DNA of 64,000 bases from Tanypteryx hageni (GCA_028673005.1 CM054112.1:187500564-187564563), one strand, 5' to 3'; counted from the stretch's first letter, positions 12,201 through 25,900 are shown. Numbers and translations: made by a program. Notes: a model not told the origin generated them from the sequence alone.

Positions 12201-14747
12201 TCGATCCTGTCTAAATCCCATTGCCACGTTCCACTTTCCCGACCGAAGATTTTCCACAGATCGAGATATCGCGAGATGGAAAGAAATCCGATCAGAGGAT
12301 TGATCGAGGGACGGCGAGACTGAACAGCGATGCCGCGCCGTCCCGTCTCTACGTTATATTTTTTTAATCGCCGCATCTCCGCGGCGGTTGTAACTGCGCC
12401 AAGAGCCCCGCGTAGGATGTTTACGTCCTCCGGGTGCGTTAATTTATCCTCCGCGGTAACGCTATCTCTCTCTCTCGCGATCGAAGCTGAGCCAAAGTGA
12501 ATCGGAAGCGAAAGAGGAGGATGTTGCGCGCGCGAAACATCGGTAATCCGCTTGAAATGAGTGTTCCTTCGAATATATTATAGGTTTAACAAGTTTATAA
12601 AGACTCTTAAGAATGGAATTAAAAGGATCCCACCACGTTATTTGAATAAACAGTCGTCTTAATTACCGGGATTTAAGAACCACCAGTTCCGAGCACTTGT
12701 CGGGGTTTTTTATGTTCGCAAGTAGGGATGAAAATACCCATTTTTTGTAAGGAAACAACCCCAACCGGTTTAATTTTCATTTGATCCTTCTTCGAGGCAA
12801 TACGATCGATAAAAATGCACATAAATATCCTCCTCGCATTTGTGTGAGTAATGCGTATGGAATGTGGAAAGTTCTGACTGAAAGTTTTCTCGCTAAAATT
12901 GGCGTTCAAACTTTCGAAACTGGGGATTACCGTCGTCGTACGAGACAATCAAAAGTGAAGCGCGGCGGGAAAAACCATCGAATTATTGTTACTTGTTATA
13001 TAATGTAACACTCGTACGGACGAGACTCGTGTTATAATATCGCGAAATTCCATTTATTACTCCTTCCTCCAACAAACTATGTAAAAATGAAGATAAAAAG
13101 CCGCGTGCTACAAAATGATGCAACAATTCCATCATTACAGGGCTCTTTAAAATCCTGCAGAATAGGATTCACAAACACTTTCGGTTCGTCTGTTGTCGTT
13201 CTTACCTCACATCGAAATCGAATTCAAGTGATCGAACACCAGCGAAATTCGTATTTCTCCTAAACTGCATACGGAGAAATGAGAGGGGAGAGCGGAAAAA
13301 AAAAGACGGCGCGCACCCGTAACGCCACTCCTCGGACCTTCCGAGGAATCAGGAAATGGGAGAGGGCGGCGGGAGGTGTGAAATGGCGGAGAAGGGAAAG
13401 GGGAGGAGGAGGGGCGGAGCGATCGAAGCGAATCGAATGCAAATCGAAAACCTCGGCGCGGGACGCGAGTGGGAATAATTAGTCCATGTGGAGAGGAGCG
13501 CCCATTCCCCTCCTCCGCCCCTTGGACGGGAGGGCGCCTTCCCTTTCCCTCTCTCCCCTCCCACACATACCCACCGGCGGCGGAGAAAGTCCCTCCACTC
13601 CACCTCAGGCCGCTCACTCGCGCGCACCACACTCTCCTTTCCAATGCTATGGATTCCACTTTCTCCCTTGGCGAGCCGTCCTCCTTTCGGACTAACCCCT
13701 TCACCCCCTCACCTTTTTAGAAAACACACACACACACAAACACCTCCCCTTCTTTTTATACTTCTTCCTCGGCTTCCTTTATACAATCTCTCTTTCCTCT
13801 CTCTCTCTCCTTCTCTCGCCAATCTCGTGCCCAATTTTCTATGATAGCCTCTCCCGACCTCACGCCTCTTTCGTCGTCGTGACCTTTGTTGCAGATAACC
13901 AATAAAAGTTTCTCTCTGAAACCCCTCTCGACTCTCTCTCTCTCTCTCTGAGGTTTTTTGGAGGAGAGAGAGGAAGGAATTCGCACCTTCCAAGAAACGG
14001 TTAAATCGTTAAATGGATGTATTTAGTTAAGTGTTGCTGACATGGAAACGGTATACCTGTTTGCACTTCATGCATTTTTTTATTTCTCGCGGTCTATAAA
14101 TGTACCGAGGAGCGGTTAAACGAGACAAAAAAAGAGGAACGCGCTAAATTAGAAAACTTGCGAAATTTTTCTATTACCAGAGAAGCTAGTTTTCCGACTT
14201 TTTCATATTTAAAAAATCCCACGGCGTTATGTCCTCAGGTTTACCGCCTCAGCAGTAGCAATGCAAGAAATATACTAAAGAGACAAGCACCTGTTTGAAT
14301 ATCGAATTCAGTTCGATTTTCCATGTGAGGCGTATTTTGCTGCGGAAAATCACCCGTCTAAAATTGTTCGCATTATAAATAGATCTCGTCATCCGCCCAT
14401 CCGCCTCGTTTTTCTCCGACTGCCCACCGCAGACGCGCTAGTATCCCGCAGTTTCGAATCGATTTGAGAATCGGGATGGCGCGGAACCAAGGATATCGCG
14501 GGAAATTCCGCAACTCGAACCCGTCACGGGGAGAGCTTAGTCGATGGATTAAAATCAGTTAACCCTCCACTCCTTCCGCCTAAGTAAAGAATTTTTAAAA
14601 TCTCGAATACCCGAGTTGCGCCGACTGCAAACGAGGCAGTTAACAAGAAAAAAAAAACCCTTCCCGTCAGACATCTTTCTGCACTTTCTCTGCCCGGTCA
14701 TCTGAGGTATTTTCACTTTCCTGAGTCCAATTGCGGATTCATAGATA
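6217..14747. other. Non-coding 3' flank with simple-sequence patches
   Basis: Contains a CT run near 7730-7750, a G14 run at 7978-7991, pyrimidine-rich sequence at 9560-9720 and 13490-13830, and a TATC-rich patch near 11960-12030. The open frames in these patches are low-complexity. No gene, RNA or bounded transposon was recognised. Confidence 0.6.
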
Positions 14748-14843
14748 TCTCTCTCTCTCCCTCCCTCTCTCTCTCCCCCCTCTCTCTCTCTCTCTCCCTC
14801 CCTCCCTCTCTCTCTCTCCCTCCCTCTCTCTCTCTCCCTCTCC
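14748..14843. repeat. (CT)n/(CCCT)n microsatellite
   Basis: An uninterrupted pyrimidine run of about 95 bp built from CT dinucleotides with CCC interruptions. It explains the Arg/Glu and Ser/Leu/Pro open frames on the two strands. Confidence 0.9.
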
Positions 14844-15940
14844 TGGGCACCTTCGAGAGAAAACCATCGCGTGCCCGCTTTCGCAACGAGTCATCTATAA
14901 ACATTCTAGCCATCCATAGACCTCAACGCTGACATCCAATGCTCGAGATGATCGTTTTATCTTTTTCCTAACATAATTTCTCTTTCCGAGACCAGAAGAT
15001 AGGATTAACTATTCATTGGGTGAGATCGCCATAGATTGAGGAAATCTGCGAAAGAAGTCTCTCTCTTCCGCTCCGCCCTTGCTTCCTTCCTGTTGATAGT
15101 TTCCTCTTTCTTAATCGCCTTCAAGGACCCAGCGTATTTGACACGCGTGCGATTGGCTCGTGTTCAACCTTCCTCGTGACGCATGCCAATGTTTTTTTGC
15201 CATAAGATAAATTAATCGAAGCAATCATGGCTTTTCTTTCTACAGTGATTATCTGACGTGTGTTTTTTTGCGGAAGTAATTTATTTTAACAAAACGTTAC
15301 CTGCATATCCGTACGGTAAACAAAAAGTGAGGCTAATTATCCTCGAAAGTCACTTGTTACCTAATCTTCGGGCAAGAGATAAGAAGCATATAAGCGGCGC
15401 GTTTACGATGAACTTGCTGACATTTTTCATTATTTTATAGTTACAGTCGAGATATATATAGAGAGTCTTCCAATAAAAAAGGAGACTTCTTTAGTTGTAA
15501 AACGATTGTATTTTAACTTCATCATGTAAAGATGTGTTGAAAGCTGGTAAAAAAATATAGTTTTCGCAAATTTATGAGTCTGGTGATAACATTGCGTTGA
15601 TTTATAATAAAATAAAATCGCCATGTTAACACAAAATTTACTATCCCTTTTTAGGCTTGTTTCCAAAGGACAGGGCCCACCTCCGGGCTATATTTTATTT
15701 GGCGAAGGTTGAAGTTCCGAGTTCGATTCCAGGAACGTTTTTCCCTATTTGTTTTACATTGGAAATCTCAAATCCATCGTGCAGAGATGTTCTCTTTAAT
15801 AGATTAAAATATCTTAAAATTGTGATATCGGAGCGAGTTTTATACTTTTCCAAGGAGAAAAGAATGTACATTCTAATTCTTATCGCCGAATTTTGATAAA
15901 TGATCGTATTTTCTTGAATTTCTATTAAAACAGCTTTTTT

Positions 15941-16368
15941 TGCCTTTTAAATCACATTTTATCGTATTGTTGCCATGGAGAGGATTATTACCGAACTCGG
16001 CTTGAACATAGACGAGTGAACAAATGGGTTATTTTCTTTTTCGCTCGACTATCCTTCAGTAATGGACAGTTGATCCAAACATATTATAACATTTATTAAA
16101 TTCGTTTATTTAAAAAAATACATGCAAAATATGCCAGAAAGATATTTTGACATTGTTTTTAGTATTTTAAAACTGATAATGCTCTATTAATTTGTTTTTC
16201 AATTTTCTCTATCATTGATAAACTATGAACTACAAGTAATATTTATGGTATGAGAATTCCATGGAATGACTAACACACACTGAAACATTTCCTGTCAATA
16301 TAAGTAATCAATTCGGGACGTCAACTTTGGGAAACAACCCTGCATTAGTCCTGGTTTGGACTTCTTGT
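15941..16368. repeat. Tandem duplication, copy 1 (~428 bp)
   Basis: The unit runs from TGCCTTTTAAATCACATTTT to GGACTTCTTGT and is followed directly by a second copy. Blocks shared in the same order include TTGCCATGGAGA, ACATTTATTAAATTCGTTTA, TTGATAAACTATGAA, AATGACTAACACA and CTGCATTAGTCCTGGTT. Small indels and scattered substitutions separate the copies, so the duplication is not recent. No coding potential was seen. Confidence 0.93.
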
Positions 16369-16790
16369 TGCGTTTTAAATCGCATTTTATCGGATTTTTG
16401 CCATGGAGACGATTAATTACCGAACTCGACTTGAGCATAGTGAAAAAATGGGTTGTTATCATTTCCACTCGACTACCCTTCAGCAGTGAACATTTGATGC
16501 ATATATATTAGCGTATAAACAGCAACATTTATTAAATTCGTTTATTTAAAAAAATACATACAAAATATGTCAGAAAGAGATTTTGACATTGCTTTTAATA
16601 TGTTAAACCTGATAATCCTCTAATTTGTTTTCCAATTTTTCTCTATCGTTGATAAACTATGAATTAAAAACGGTATTTATTATTGGAATGACTAACACAT
16701 GCTGAAACATTTCCCGCCAATAAAAGCAATCAATTCGGGCCGTCAACGTTGGGAAACCAGCCTGCATTAGTCCTGGTTAGGACTTCTTGT
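16369..16790. repeat. Tandem duplication, copy 2 (~422 bp)
   Basis: The second head-to-tail copy begins TGCGTTTTAAATCGCATTTT and ends GGACTTCTTGT. The similarity stops cleanly at both outer edges, so only two units are present. The unit could be part of a satellite family or a local duplication; nothing here decides which. Confidence 0.93.
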
Positions 16791-17133
16791 TTATTTGTAT
16801 GATATTCTTAAATGAATGCAGCTATAGGTTTCAAATTTGCACTAAAGAATAACAGTTAAACACATTTTACAAATACAAATTAAACCAGAATCGTTCCACA
16901 ACTATGGCTATTATAGCGTATAGTATATAGGGTTTCCTTTTTTATTGGCAGATCCTGTATATTACATCGTCATTCGACGTGACACGTAACTCATTATCGA
17001 ATTTTAATTTTATTTTACGATACAGAATGTTTACAAGCGGAAGGGAAAACGTTTTCGCTGAGGTTAGGGAATATACAATTTTCAGGTCTGAAAAAATTAT
17101 TCGATGCGGTAGTTTTGCGGCATCCTGTTGCTC

Positions 17134-17300
17134 AACGCGATTTTTCCTGGACGAGTGGCCAACCATGAGCGTGTCCCACTCCGTCATAATCTCCAGGACA
17201 CGCGCGGCGGTCATCGAGGGGTCCGTAATAATAATCGATACGAAACAATTATGCGGGCGGCAATCAAATCCTGGACGCGTTCCAAAATTCCAAGATATCG
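17134..17300 (-). pseudogene. Probable decayed LINE endonuclease fragment (R1-like)
   Basis: Within a minus-strand open frame (16942-17433), the segment FGTRPGFDCRPHNC, then SIIITDPSMTAARVL, then EWDTLMVGH resembles the C-terminal part of non-LTR retrotransposon endonucleases. There a GTxPTxxRP, SIIDVT, xPxxAxRVxxW and TLSDH series is usual. The catalytic Asp and SDH residues are altered (the SDH position reads VGH), and no other element domains are recognisable nearby. This is a family resemblance from memory. The opposite strand is also open, so chance is possible. Confidence 0.4.
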
Positions 17301-19490
17301 TCGGGTATCGAATGAGCGTATTAATAATGCATATGGAACCCCTTAAGTCTCCCGGGATTTGTATTCGCGTCGGTAAATCGCGCGACGCATCCTCCCCAGC
17401 GCCGCCCATGAGTTCCGCGACAAGGTCTTCCAAGCAGCAACATCTTCTGGAACATCAATCACGCGCGGGATGAAGGAGACGTATTCCGTGTCTTACATGC
17501 GCGCATACACTCAACTCGCCTTGCCATCCTTCTCTTCGCCTTCTCCATCCTACGGTGCAAAAGGAAACAAGGAAGACAGGAGGAGACATCCCTTCACGTG
17601 AATCAATAGTTATCGGCGGTAAACTTTTTTGCGGCACAAGAAGACAGAAAGTAGTGGAAATTCTGAGGATACGTCGGGTATTCACATCGAGCGGTCAAAT
17701 ATCGAGTGTCGAAAGTGTATGTACGTACGTATATTTATATATTCTTTCGAACAATATATAGCATAATTATTGGTTAATTACGCCACTTGCGTGGTAATGA
17801 AGGGTGAGGAAACTTGTACTACATTAGTCATCAGAAATTCACCTATCATTAATTTATGGGGTTTAAAATTATGCGGTTTTCCAATCAGGACGGAAACCTC
17901 GAGGAACTTTGTGGTCACGCCTATCAAGAAACCAATTTTACTTTTTCCAGTCTCGAGCAACAGGTACTTAAAGAAAAAAATCCTATTTATAAGAAGGCAA
18001 AGATTAGTTGGCGGGTGTCTTCGGAGTTTAAAACGGGATGGAGGAGAAAGGATTTGGAGAGCGACTAGATGCATTTTTTGGCAACGCAGTTAAGTTATAT
18101 CCTCCTGCACCGCCACCTCCTCCTCCTATTAGCCTCGCCAGTCGGCAGCCTTGCGGATCCCTGCGGCGGTCGAGGGGGCGCAGCGCTCTTTAAATAGCGA
18201 CTGTAAAGACAAGAGCGAGAGGAGCATAATGCAGCAGCGAGTTCGTGCATGCACGCCCTCCAGTCTCAAAGCGCGTAGATGAAGTACAAGGCTGAAACCC
18301 TCTCTGGTATCCTTCCATCCGGCATCTCACACCTCTCTCTCTTTCCCTCCCTTCGTGCCCTTTCCTACACTTCTCGCCTCCCCTCGTCTCCCGCCCAACT
18401 CCAACTCACGCCTAGAAGTGTGTATTTCACCAGGACAAGGTCTCTACCCCCTTCCATCTCTTTTTTCCTCGTTCCTCCACCTCTCTCTCTCTTGCTCCTT
18501 CCGTATATCTCTAGCTCTCGGTTCTCATCCTTGGAATTGTGGGGAAGAGGTAGGGAAGGGGAAGATGGACGAAGAAGCGTTGAAGGGAAAGAGAGAGAGG
18601 TAGGGAGTGAGAGAGGCGACGGGTGGATGTTTTCCATCGGTGTTAGTTTTCCTTCACAAAGAAAGAGTGCGAGAGAAATAACCTTCCGTTATTCTTCTCA
18701 GGTAGTATTTTTTCAACACAACAAAGGTTTATTTGCGGGGTTGTAGAATTCTTGCCTCTTTAATGTTTGCATGTAATTTTTGTCGCCGTTCCTGAAAAAA
18801 CTTATAAAATCTTCCCGATTGTTTTGAAATACCGTCGAAGGCTCTAATGCTTGTTGATGTCATTAATTTATTCCGGATTGCCCTTGTAGTAGTGATCTTT
18901 TTATATGAATCGTATTAACTGGGCAGTCGTCCCGCGGATTCACGTGGTCGTTTATGTAAATTTGATTAATAAAATATTCACCCATAATATCATGACAAAA
19001 CAATAAATTTATTCATGAGTATGTCGCAAAAAATAACAATAAAGTGTCCACCTTATTTGCGTTACCATCTCGTAACTTCCACTCCTGCAACCTTTGAACT
19101 TATAATAGTTTTTACAAAAAATAACACAAACCTTTCACTTATAAAACGGCACAAGTTAACTTCTTTCTCTTGATTTTATACCTGCCTGCGGTTTTAAAAA
19201 TACATGTTTAACCTCGCGGACGATTTTCATCCGTAGGATTAACATCTCCGCCGTGTAAACGGTTCGAGGAGTATGTGGTACCGCACTGCCAACTGCTTAG
19301 CCATAAGCATGCATTCATAAAATTTCTCCTGGCACCGCTCCCATCCCGCCACATTCGGAGTTCACTCCACGCAACCGTAACACGGGGAATATGATGGCTC
19401 ATCGTTTCTTCCATTCCTCATCCGCGATCGCTTTCTTGAATCTCTCTCCACTTGCTTCGAATTCTTCGTCTTCTATAAGGTCTCGTGAGA
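17301..19490. other. Non-coding sequence 3' of Lsm11
   Basis: Contains a pyrimidine-rich then purine-rich pair of patches near 18.3-18.6 kb, a CpG-rich patch near 18.1-18.25 kb and otherwise AT-rich sequence. No gene or bounded element was recognised. Confidence 0.6.
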
Positions 19491-19496
19491 TTTATT
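19491..19496 (-). terminator. Candidate polyadenylation signal AATAAA
   Basis: TTTATT on the plus strand gives AATAAA on the minus strand, 276 bp past the Lsm11 stop. It is the first canonical hexamer downstream. A later one lies near 19010. Use of either is inferred. Confidence 0.45.
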
Positions 19497-19771
19497 CCTC
19501 CGGCAGCCGCTCTCATCTCTCTCAAGCGAGGGCGAAAACTTCGCTGCGTTGACGAAGGGACTTTGGTATTGACATAACAAGCAAGTATTATGTAAATAGG
19601 GTTATCTCGGAGAAGACGAAACCTTTTGAGAAACTCCCCGTGTGGCATCGGCACAGGAGAAAGGTTTCGATTTTCTTTGGAGAAATCGATTGTCCATTCT
19701 TACGGGGAGCGAAGGGGTTGATGCGCACGCTACCGTAGTGGATTCGGCCCCTTGAACGCCGACGACACACA
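19497..19771 (-). other. Probable Lsm11 3' UTR
   Basis: This is the stretch between the TAG stop and the first downstream AATAAA on the minus strand. It has no conserved coding content. Its extent is inferred solely from the signal hexamer. Confidence 0.5.
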
Positions 19772-19920
19772 CTACGAGATAGCGACTAAGGCAACTTGCT
19801 CCCCGCGCACCATGACCTGTCCCAAATACCTCTCGCACACCTCGTAACGGTGCTCTTTCCTCAGCACTTTGACTCTAGGGGGTTTCTTGTACCCTGCAGG
19901 CCATTCCACCTTTTGGGCAC
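19772..19920 (-). CDS. Lsm11: Lsm11 coding exon 5 (residues 217-265), Sm2 motif and stop
   Basis: The terminal coding exon follows a strong acceptor CTCTCCTTTTCAG and completes a Gly codon split G|GT with exon 4. It encodes AQKVEWPAGYKKPPRVKVLRK, then RYEVCERYLGQVMVRGEQVALVAIS and a TAG stop (19772-19774). The end aligns with the vertebrate C-terminus [22 protein letters not shown], the second Sm motif ([14 protein letters not shown]). The protein ends one residue after the Sm2 strand, so there is no C-terminal tail. Confidence 0.94.
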
Positions 19921-22900
19921 CTGAAAAGGAGAGCAAAAGAAAGTTAGGAAGCAAATCTGATACTTTTTTCGCATCACGATTGTAGCTGAGATCTCAATAT
20001 TAGAGGAAATGACTCATTGTCAGATAAAGTTTTTACTGAACGGAATCTTTCGTAATCCGACAACAGAAATTGAGAATCACAATTTATTGCCTCTATGACA
20101 TTAATTGGAGAGGTAAAATTTAGTATGCAGATTTTCCCGCTACAATAACGACGTAGAAAACTCGCTTTGCATATAGCAGACCGAGTAATTGGATATGATT
20201 CGAATATTTGATGGCACTCGAATACGAAACACTCCTAGTTTATATGCCAATTTGTAGGCTTATCACTACGTTTTACAGTTTTCCACGGGCCATAAGAATT
20301 TTTCGTCAATTTTACATCTAAAAATAAAATTATACGTGGAGGTAAAAATAAACTAAATTAAAAGAGATTTCTGTGGCGTAATTTTTCATCTAACAACCGA
20401 GCTCTCTAAACCTCGCCATTTTCGTTGAAATAAAAAGTTCATCGGGCCATGACCATCGCTTAAAAAATTAATTTTAATCGATGACCATGGAGAGTTTCTG
20501 GAATCGGAATTTAAGTTTTGTCACTCGCGAGAATGACGTGTGTGGATAAAACTTCCCAAACTAAGACATCTCCCAGTACACTGCTGCTGCATTTTCTCCT
20601 TTCCCCCGATTGATTCTATACGTAGACACCGGCCCCAATCAAAACGGTCAATCCACATGAAACCTTCGACATTTCCATTCCCCTTCACTCGGGGCTCAAA
20701 ACTGGGCCTCCGTCTACACGCACGCGCACACACTCTCCAACTTCCTCTTCGGCTCCGCCTCACCTGGCCTCCTGACACAACGAGGGCGATTGATCCCCTC
20801 GCTATCGTCCAAACCCTCCCCCTCCATCTTCCCTTCCGCTCCCTCCCTCGCTCCCGCATTCCTCCCTCCCTCACCTACCCCAACGTCCTACGCCCACTCG
20901 ACAGACAACTTCCACCTCTGTCTACTATCTCGCATGCACTTCCCACTCCCGGAAGTTAAGAACCTCGAGTTTGTTTGCTTACTTTTTTCCGGTATGGTCA
21001 GTTTCCGGATTTGACGGATCCCTCTGACCTCAACTATGGCGTTTGAAAAAAAAAAACTTTTTTTCACAATGAAAGAGACGCACTACCACATCATTCTCGG
21101 TTGAAATTTTGACGAGCGCTTTCGGTTGATATTTTCGACAACATTTTCTAGCTTTTTTATGCGAGTTCTTCATCGGGATCATAAACACCAGTTTTTTTCC
21201 TACCTCGTTTTTATCGACTAGTTTTTGAGACAATCCATTAGATCGTCTCTCACTCGCGGCGAAGCAGAGAGAAAAACCGACGCGATGAAAATGCGGAAAC
21301 GTCCATTGGCGCGAAGTGAATCTATATAAAAGGCTCTTGCCTTCTTTTTTAACAAAAAGTCCTTCAACTGCCTCTTCGATCGGGAAATAAGGCTATATGA
21401 AAGCAAATGCATACACGAGCGACACATTCTGCGTTTGGAATTTATGCGAAATTAAAATTTCCTATAAATCGTGATAGGGTTATGCACAAGGCATAAAAAT
21501 ACAAAGCCGACACAACGCTAAAGGTGTGCGGTCGTTATGACCTGAAAATTTACTGCGAGCGAGCGCTGCTTTAAACCGTCGTTTCATTTGCCTGGTCCAA
21601 GGACGAAAAAGTTAAGGCAAAATTAAGTTCTACGGATATAGTGAGGCATTAGCGACCAGGAATGGCAGAATTGTTAGTAACGGGAAAATTTTGGAAAGGA
21701 AAGAAGAATTCTTGGCACGTCCTGACATCAAAAAGTCCAAGATTAATGAGAGGCGGCCTTTTACGTTTGTAATGTAATTCAAGCTTATTAAAAGTGGCTT
21801 TTCGATTAACAGACGCCTGAAAACGCTTCGTAATTTATGAGTTTCACAGAGCACTTTATGATTTATGCGCTTTACAGAGCTCGACGACTTCTGAAAAATC
21901 TAGTCTAATTCTAATAAGCGTCGAGAAGGAAAATCTATTATTAGAAATGATGGACTTTTATGTTGATCAGTCGCTACGTCCGGCTCTGATCTGCGGTAAA
22001 AACCGAAACTAACGCCAAGTCTCCTCTTAAAAACTCACTATTTAAAGAATCAAGCGTGCTTCACAAAGTAAACTACCCACAATTCATTCCAAAATCCCAC
22101 GGGGACGGAATAACAATTTAAATTTAGAATTCTTTTAAAAAATACGCTGAACGCATTTTAAAGAGTTCTGCTTTCTTTTTTAATTCGGCGATTTGAAACG
22201 AATCAACGGCGAAACGTGCGGATGTTCGCGAAACTTCGAGCTTAATAAACTCGGTGCTATTGTCGCGTTTCGATGTCATTACTCTTAAATACGTTCATGG
22301 CCGAAGGAAGCTTCGTTTGCGGGAAACAGGGCCGTTTATCAATTGCCGCCCCAGACTTGGGCCGCGTGCCTGCCAAAAGGGAAGAGGAAAGGGAGGAGAT
22401 GGAGATGATGTGGCGTCAAAAGGCGATTCGCCTTGGAAACTCGGGAACACTTGGCCCGCATGAAAAAAAAACAAAAACCAGAAGGGAACAAAACCAACAC
22501 GCCATCGTTACCAACACTTCAAACTCCCACGCTCTCTCTCTTTCACCCATCCTCTCGCGGGAACACGCACTCAACGCACACACACGCACGGCGGCTGCAG
22601 CGGCAAACCGTAATAATAAACCCATCTCTCCAAGGACGAAAGAGGGAGAGAGAGACCCACCACAGCGAGCAAACATCCCTTTTGAAATATATCGGGAAAA
22701 TACGCCTCAAAGAAGAACGTTTTTCATACGAGGAGGGTGAGGTGGACTCTTTGAGTATAACCCTCTCCCTATCCTCTTCGTCCCGATTCATAAATCCCTT
22801 CTTTCGGGACAGACCAATGAAGAGAGAAAGGTATAAAGAACTCAAAAAAGGAAGATTCTCTCGAGAATTGCGTAAAAATCCTTGAGTCTGCCGAAAAAAT

Positions 22901-25900
22901 ACGGTTGTGAGAAAGACGCGCCTCGAGACCTTGATCTATATATTCACGCGCGACTACGTAATCCGCGTCGGTTTCGAAACAGACCTTATTTAGCGGAATA
23001 ATTACGGCTCTAATTGTTCAGTCATCCCTCCTTACTTCCTGTTCCAGTGCCCACCGTTTCCCGGTTTTTCAGGGGAGTCCCAAACGAACGATTCGTGGAG
23101 GAGGTAGATACGTTAGACCAGCATCCGTTCCCCCGCGAGAACGTCGCGGGTTCGCATCCTTCGCGCACTCGCGTCCCTCTTGCATGCTCGGTTTAAACAG
23201 CCTTGAGCTCCGTCATCGACCTAGTGGGGGACGAATTTATATGTTTTCGCCACCGATCGTTTGAAGTGGCTGAGTATTAAAACGCGTCGGAAATAAACGG
23301 AAGCGGCAAGACCCATCTTGCTCATGCTACGCGACATTAAGATCCGCAATGGCGAGATATACGTATTTCCGCCACGGAGAGCATAACGGGCACATCCTTG
23401 CGGCATCAAGGACGGAATTCGAACGCGGAGCAAATTGCCGCGAGCAGTCTCTGCGAGCGTTAAGGACGAATGAGTGAGAGAGAGAGAAAAAGGGATAGAT
23501 TAAAAACAAACTGCATTTTTCGTATTTTTTTCTCCATCCATCCAAGAGCGATATATTCCTCCCTTCCGATATCTCTCTACCGACTCACCCGCTTTTATCT
23601 CGTGGCCTTGTCACGAGGACGAACGGCGAAAATAACCCGACGGAAGCAAACGCTCTCTAGCACAGAGAGGAGCTCTGAAAAGTGTCGTTATAAAACCGAC
23701 GCCCAGACGCCCTCGAAGATCGCGGAAAATACCCGCGCGCGATACGTGCGCTAAGAAAATTCGCGGAGGGCCGTATTTGGACCGAATTCCGCGGTGTTTT
23801 TGGGGAGAGTTTATCCTTTCGATTCATCTATGTAGTCATTTCTGCATGGAAGTAGCGAACACTTAGTCGGCTCGCAAAAATGTCTACATCGAAAGTTACC
23901 AAGAGATTCAGTGGTGTCCTATAAGTCAAAATAAATTCTACACAGTGTTATGATTTCAACGGTCCAGCTTTTATGATCATAATACCAATTAATAAATATG
24001 AAATTGTCTGTGTTAAATTTTAACGTATGATTTTTCATCATAGCCTCTCAGGCCGCATGATATGCCCTCGAGGGCCTTTGATTGCCATCCCCTCGTCCAA
24101 ACTACCTCGATAAGCCCTCTCTTCCTATATAGTGCAACGCCTTCTCGTAAGAAATGAAAGAATTTTTTTCTCTCTCTTTGCCGAAATTAAGGAACGAGCT
24201 TCTCTAATTGAATGGTATTTTTAGCACGGCGCAATTTGGAAGGTTGTCCGTTTCGGTATTTTTATTCGTTCCTGAGGGAATAGGGCGTTGAGGCGTAAAA
24301 AACATGATTGACATGGAGAGAGAGAGAGGATGGATGATGAGAAGGGATGCATTGAGAGGAGACCTTAGGGCAGTTGGTCGTTTTGAGATCACGGCAACTC
24401 CTCGAGTGTACAGGGGTCGTCTGGGTGTTCGAGATACTCTTCGAGGTGCCCTCGTCTTTATCACGCGCGATACGTGCGTGCAAGAGTGCGTATGCGAGAG
24501 CGACATGGATAATACGTGTATCTCGCCGGGCAATATCCCCCACCAACGCCCTTCTCCCCAACTCCATCGATCGCTGCGAGAGTCAAAGCCGATATAGACG
24601 TCTCTTATTCTAGCTCTCATATCCATCACGAAGCCAATTCTCGTTCTAGCACGTCGGTAAGGCTATCATTATCCAACGGACGGATTTAGAATCTCACACT
24701 ACCCACTACTCACTCCAGTTGACCTTTTTTTGTACGGTTAAGTTTTTATTTCCGAGAGAGAACTTTTTAGCGCTTCTTCGCTTCTAAAATTGTCTCGTCT
24801 AAGAATGCGCGACTGTTAAATAGCTAATTCGGGGCGACTTAACCTGGTGGTTTTTTTTATTTGTTAACGAGTGGAATGGTCTTGAAACGGTTTTATTCCC
24901 TTGACGTAAAGAGCGACGCATACTCTCGTCAACGTGCCGCATTAATGGACCCCAAAAACGAATCGTGAACGCGAGATAAGATTTTACGAGGTATATGAGT
25001 CGAGCGACGCGCGAATAAACCGAAACGTGTCACCGATTCATCTCGATAAAAGCGAAAGAGGAAATGAAAGACACCTCTCTCTCTCGTCGTCATCCAAGGA
25101 GACAACTTCCTCACTCTCGTACTCACCATCCCCTTCCGCACTCAGACCGCGACGCCCTTTTCTTCCTCGCCTCCCCCTCCCTCCCTCCGCCGCCTCCCCC
25201 AACCCCCTCCTTCCCATCCGACACTTTTTCCTCCATCCTTCCCTCCTCTTCGCCCCCTCCTCCCCTTCGCACATACACTCTCACAACGACAGCTGAAATC
25301 CCTGACCTACTCCAACCCGACCTTCGTGCGATTCTCCCCCTTCTCCATCACCCCTTTAGTTCCTTCCCCTCCCTCCTCCCCTCTCGTCCCATCCCCTCCG
25401 CTGCACCACGCATGCAGTTGGTTATCCTCTCTCTCTCTCTCGGCTCGCTCCGTCCCCCTCCCTCCGCGACCCTTCCTCGCTCGCCTAAGGAAAAAGGGAT
25501 GGGGAGTTTCGATGGGGAGGAGGAGATCACGGACTGCCGCATGCACGATTCGTGGAATAATGGAGGGAGTGAAGATCCAAGGGATGGATGTTCGTAGGGG
25601 GATCTAGCTTACGTTCACGCACAAGGATCCGACCCCAAGAGTCAAGCCACGCATACGATCGCGTGTTTCTCCAACTGCGTGTTTTTTTTTGCTCCTCGTA
25701 TCCCCTCCGCCGAGCTCGGCTCGCTTTTTTCGTTGCTTGTCTTTTTTCCTTCAAATTCACTTTTTTGTCATACACTTGCTGTAAGATTATCTACAAGAGG
25801 GGTCATTTCATTCAGAGTTATTCTATCTTCCGGCAGGTTTTTGGCTCATCCAGCCCAATCTGTGCCACCTTTCTATTCATCTTCTCATAACCATTCACTT

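Noticed and set aside
16979..17473. 164-codon plus-strand open frame
   Set aside because: It is antisense to the stretch resembling a LINE endonuclease; its own translation shows no motif.
25064..25597. 177-codon proline/serine-rich plus-strand open frame
   Set aside because: It lies on a pyrimidine-rich tract with equally long frames on the other strand and no recognisable motif.
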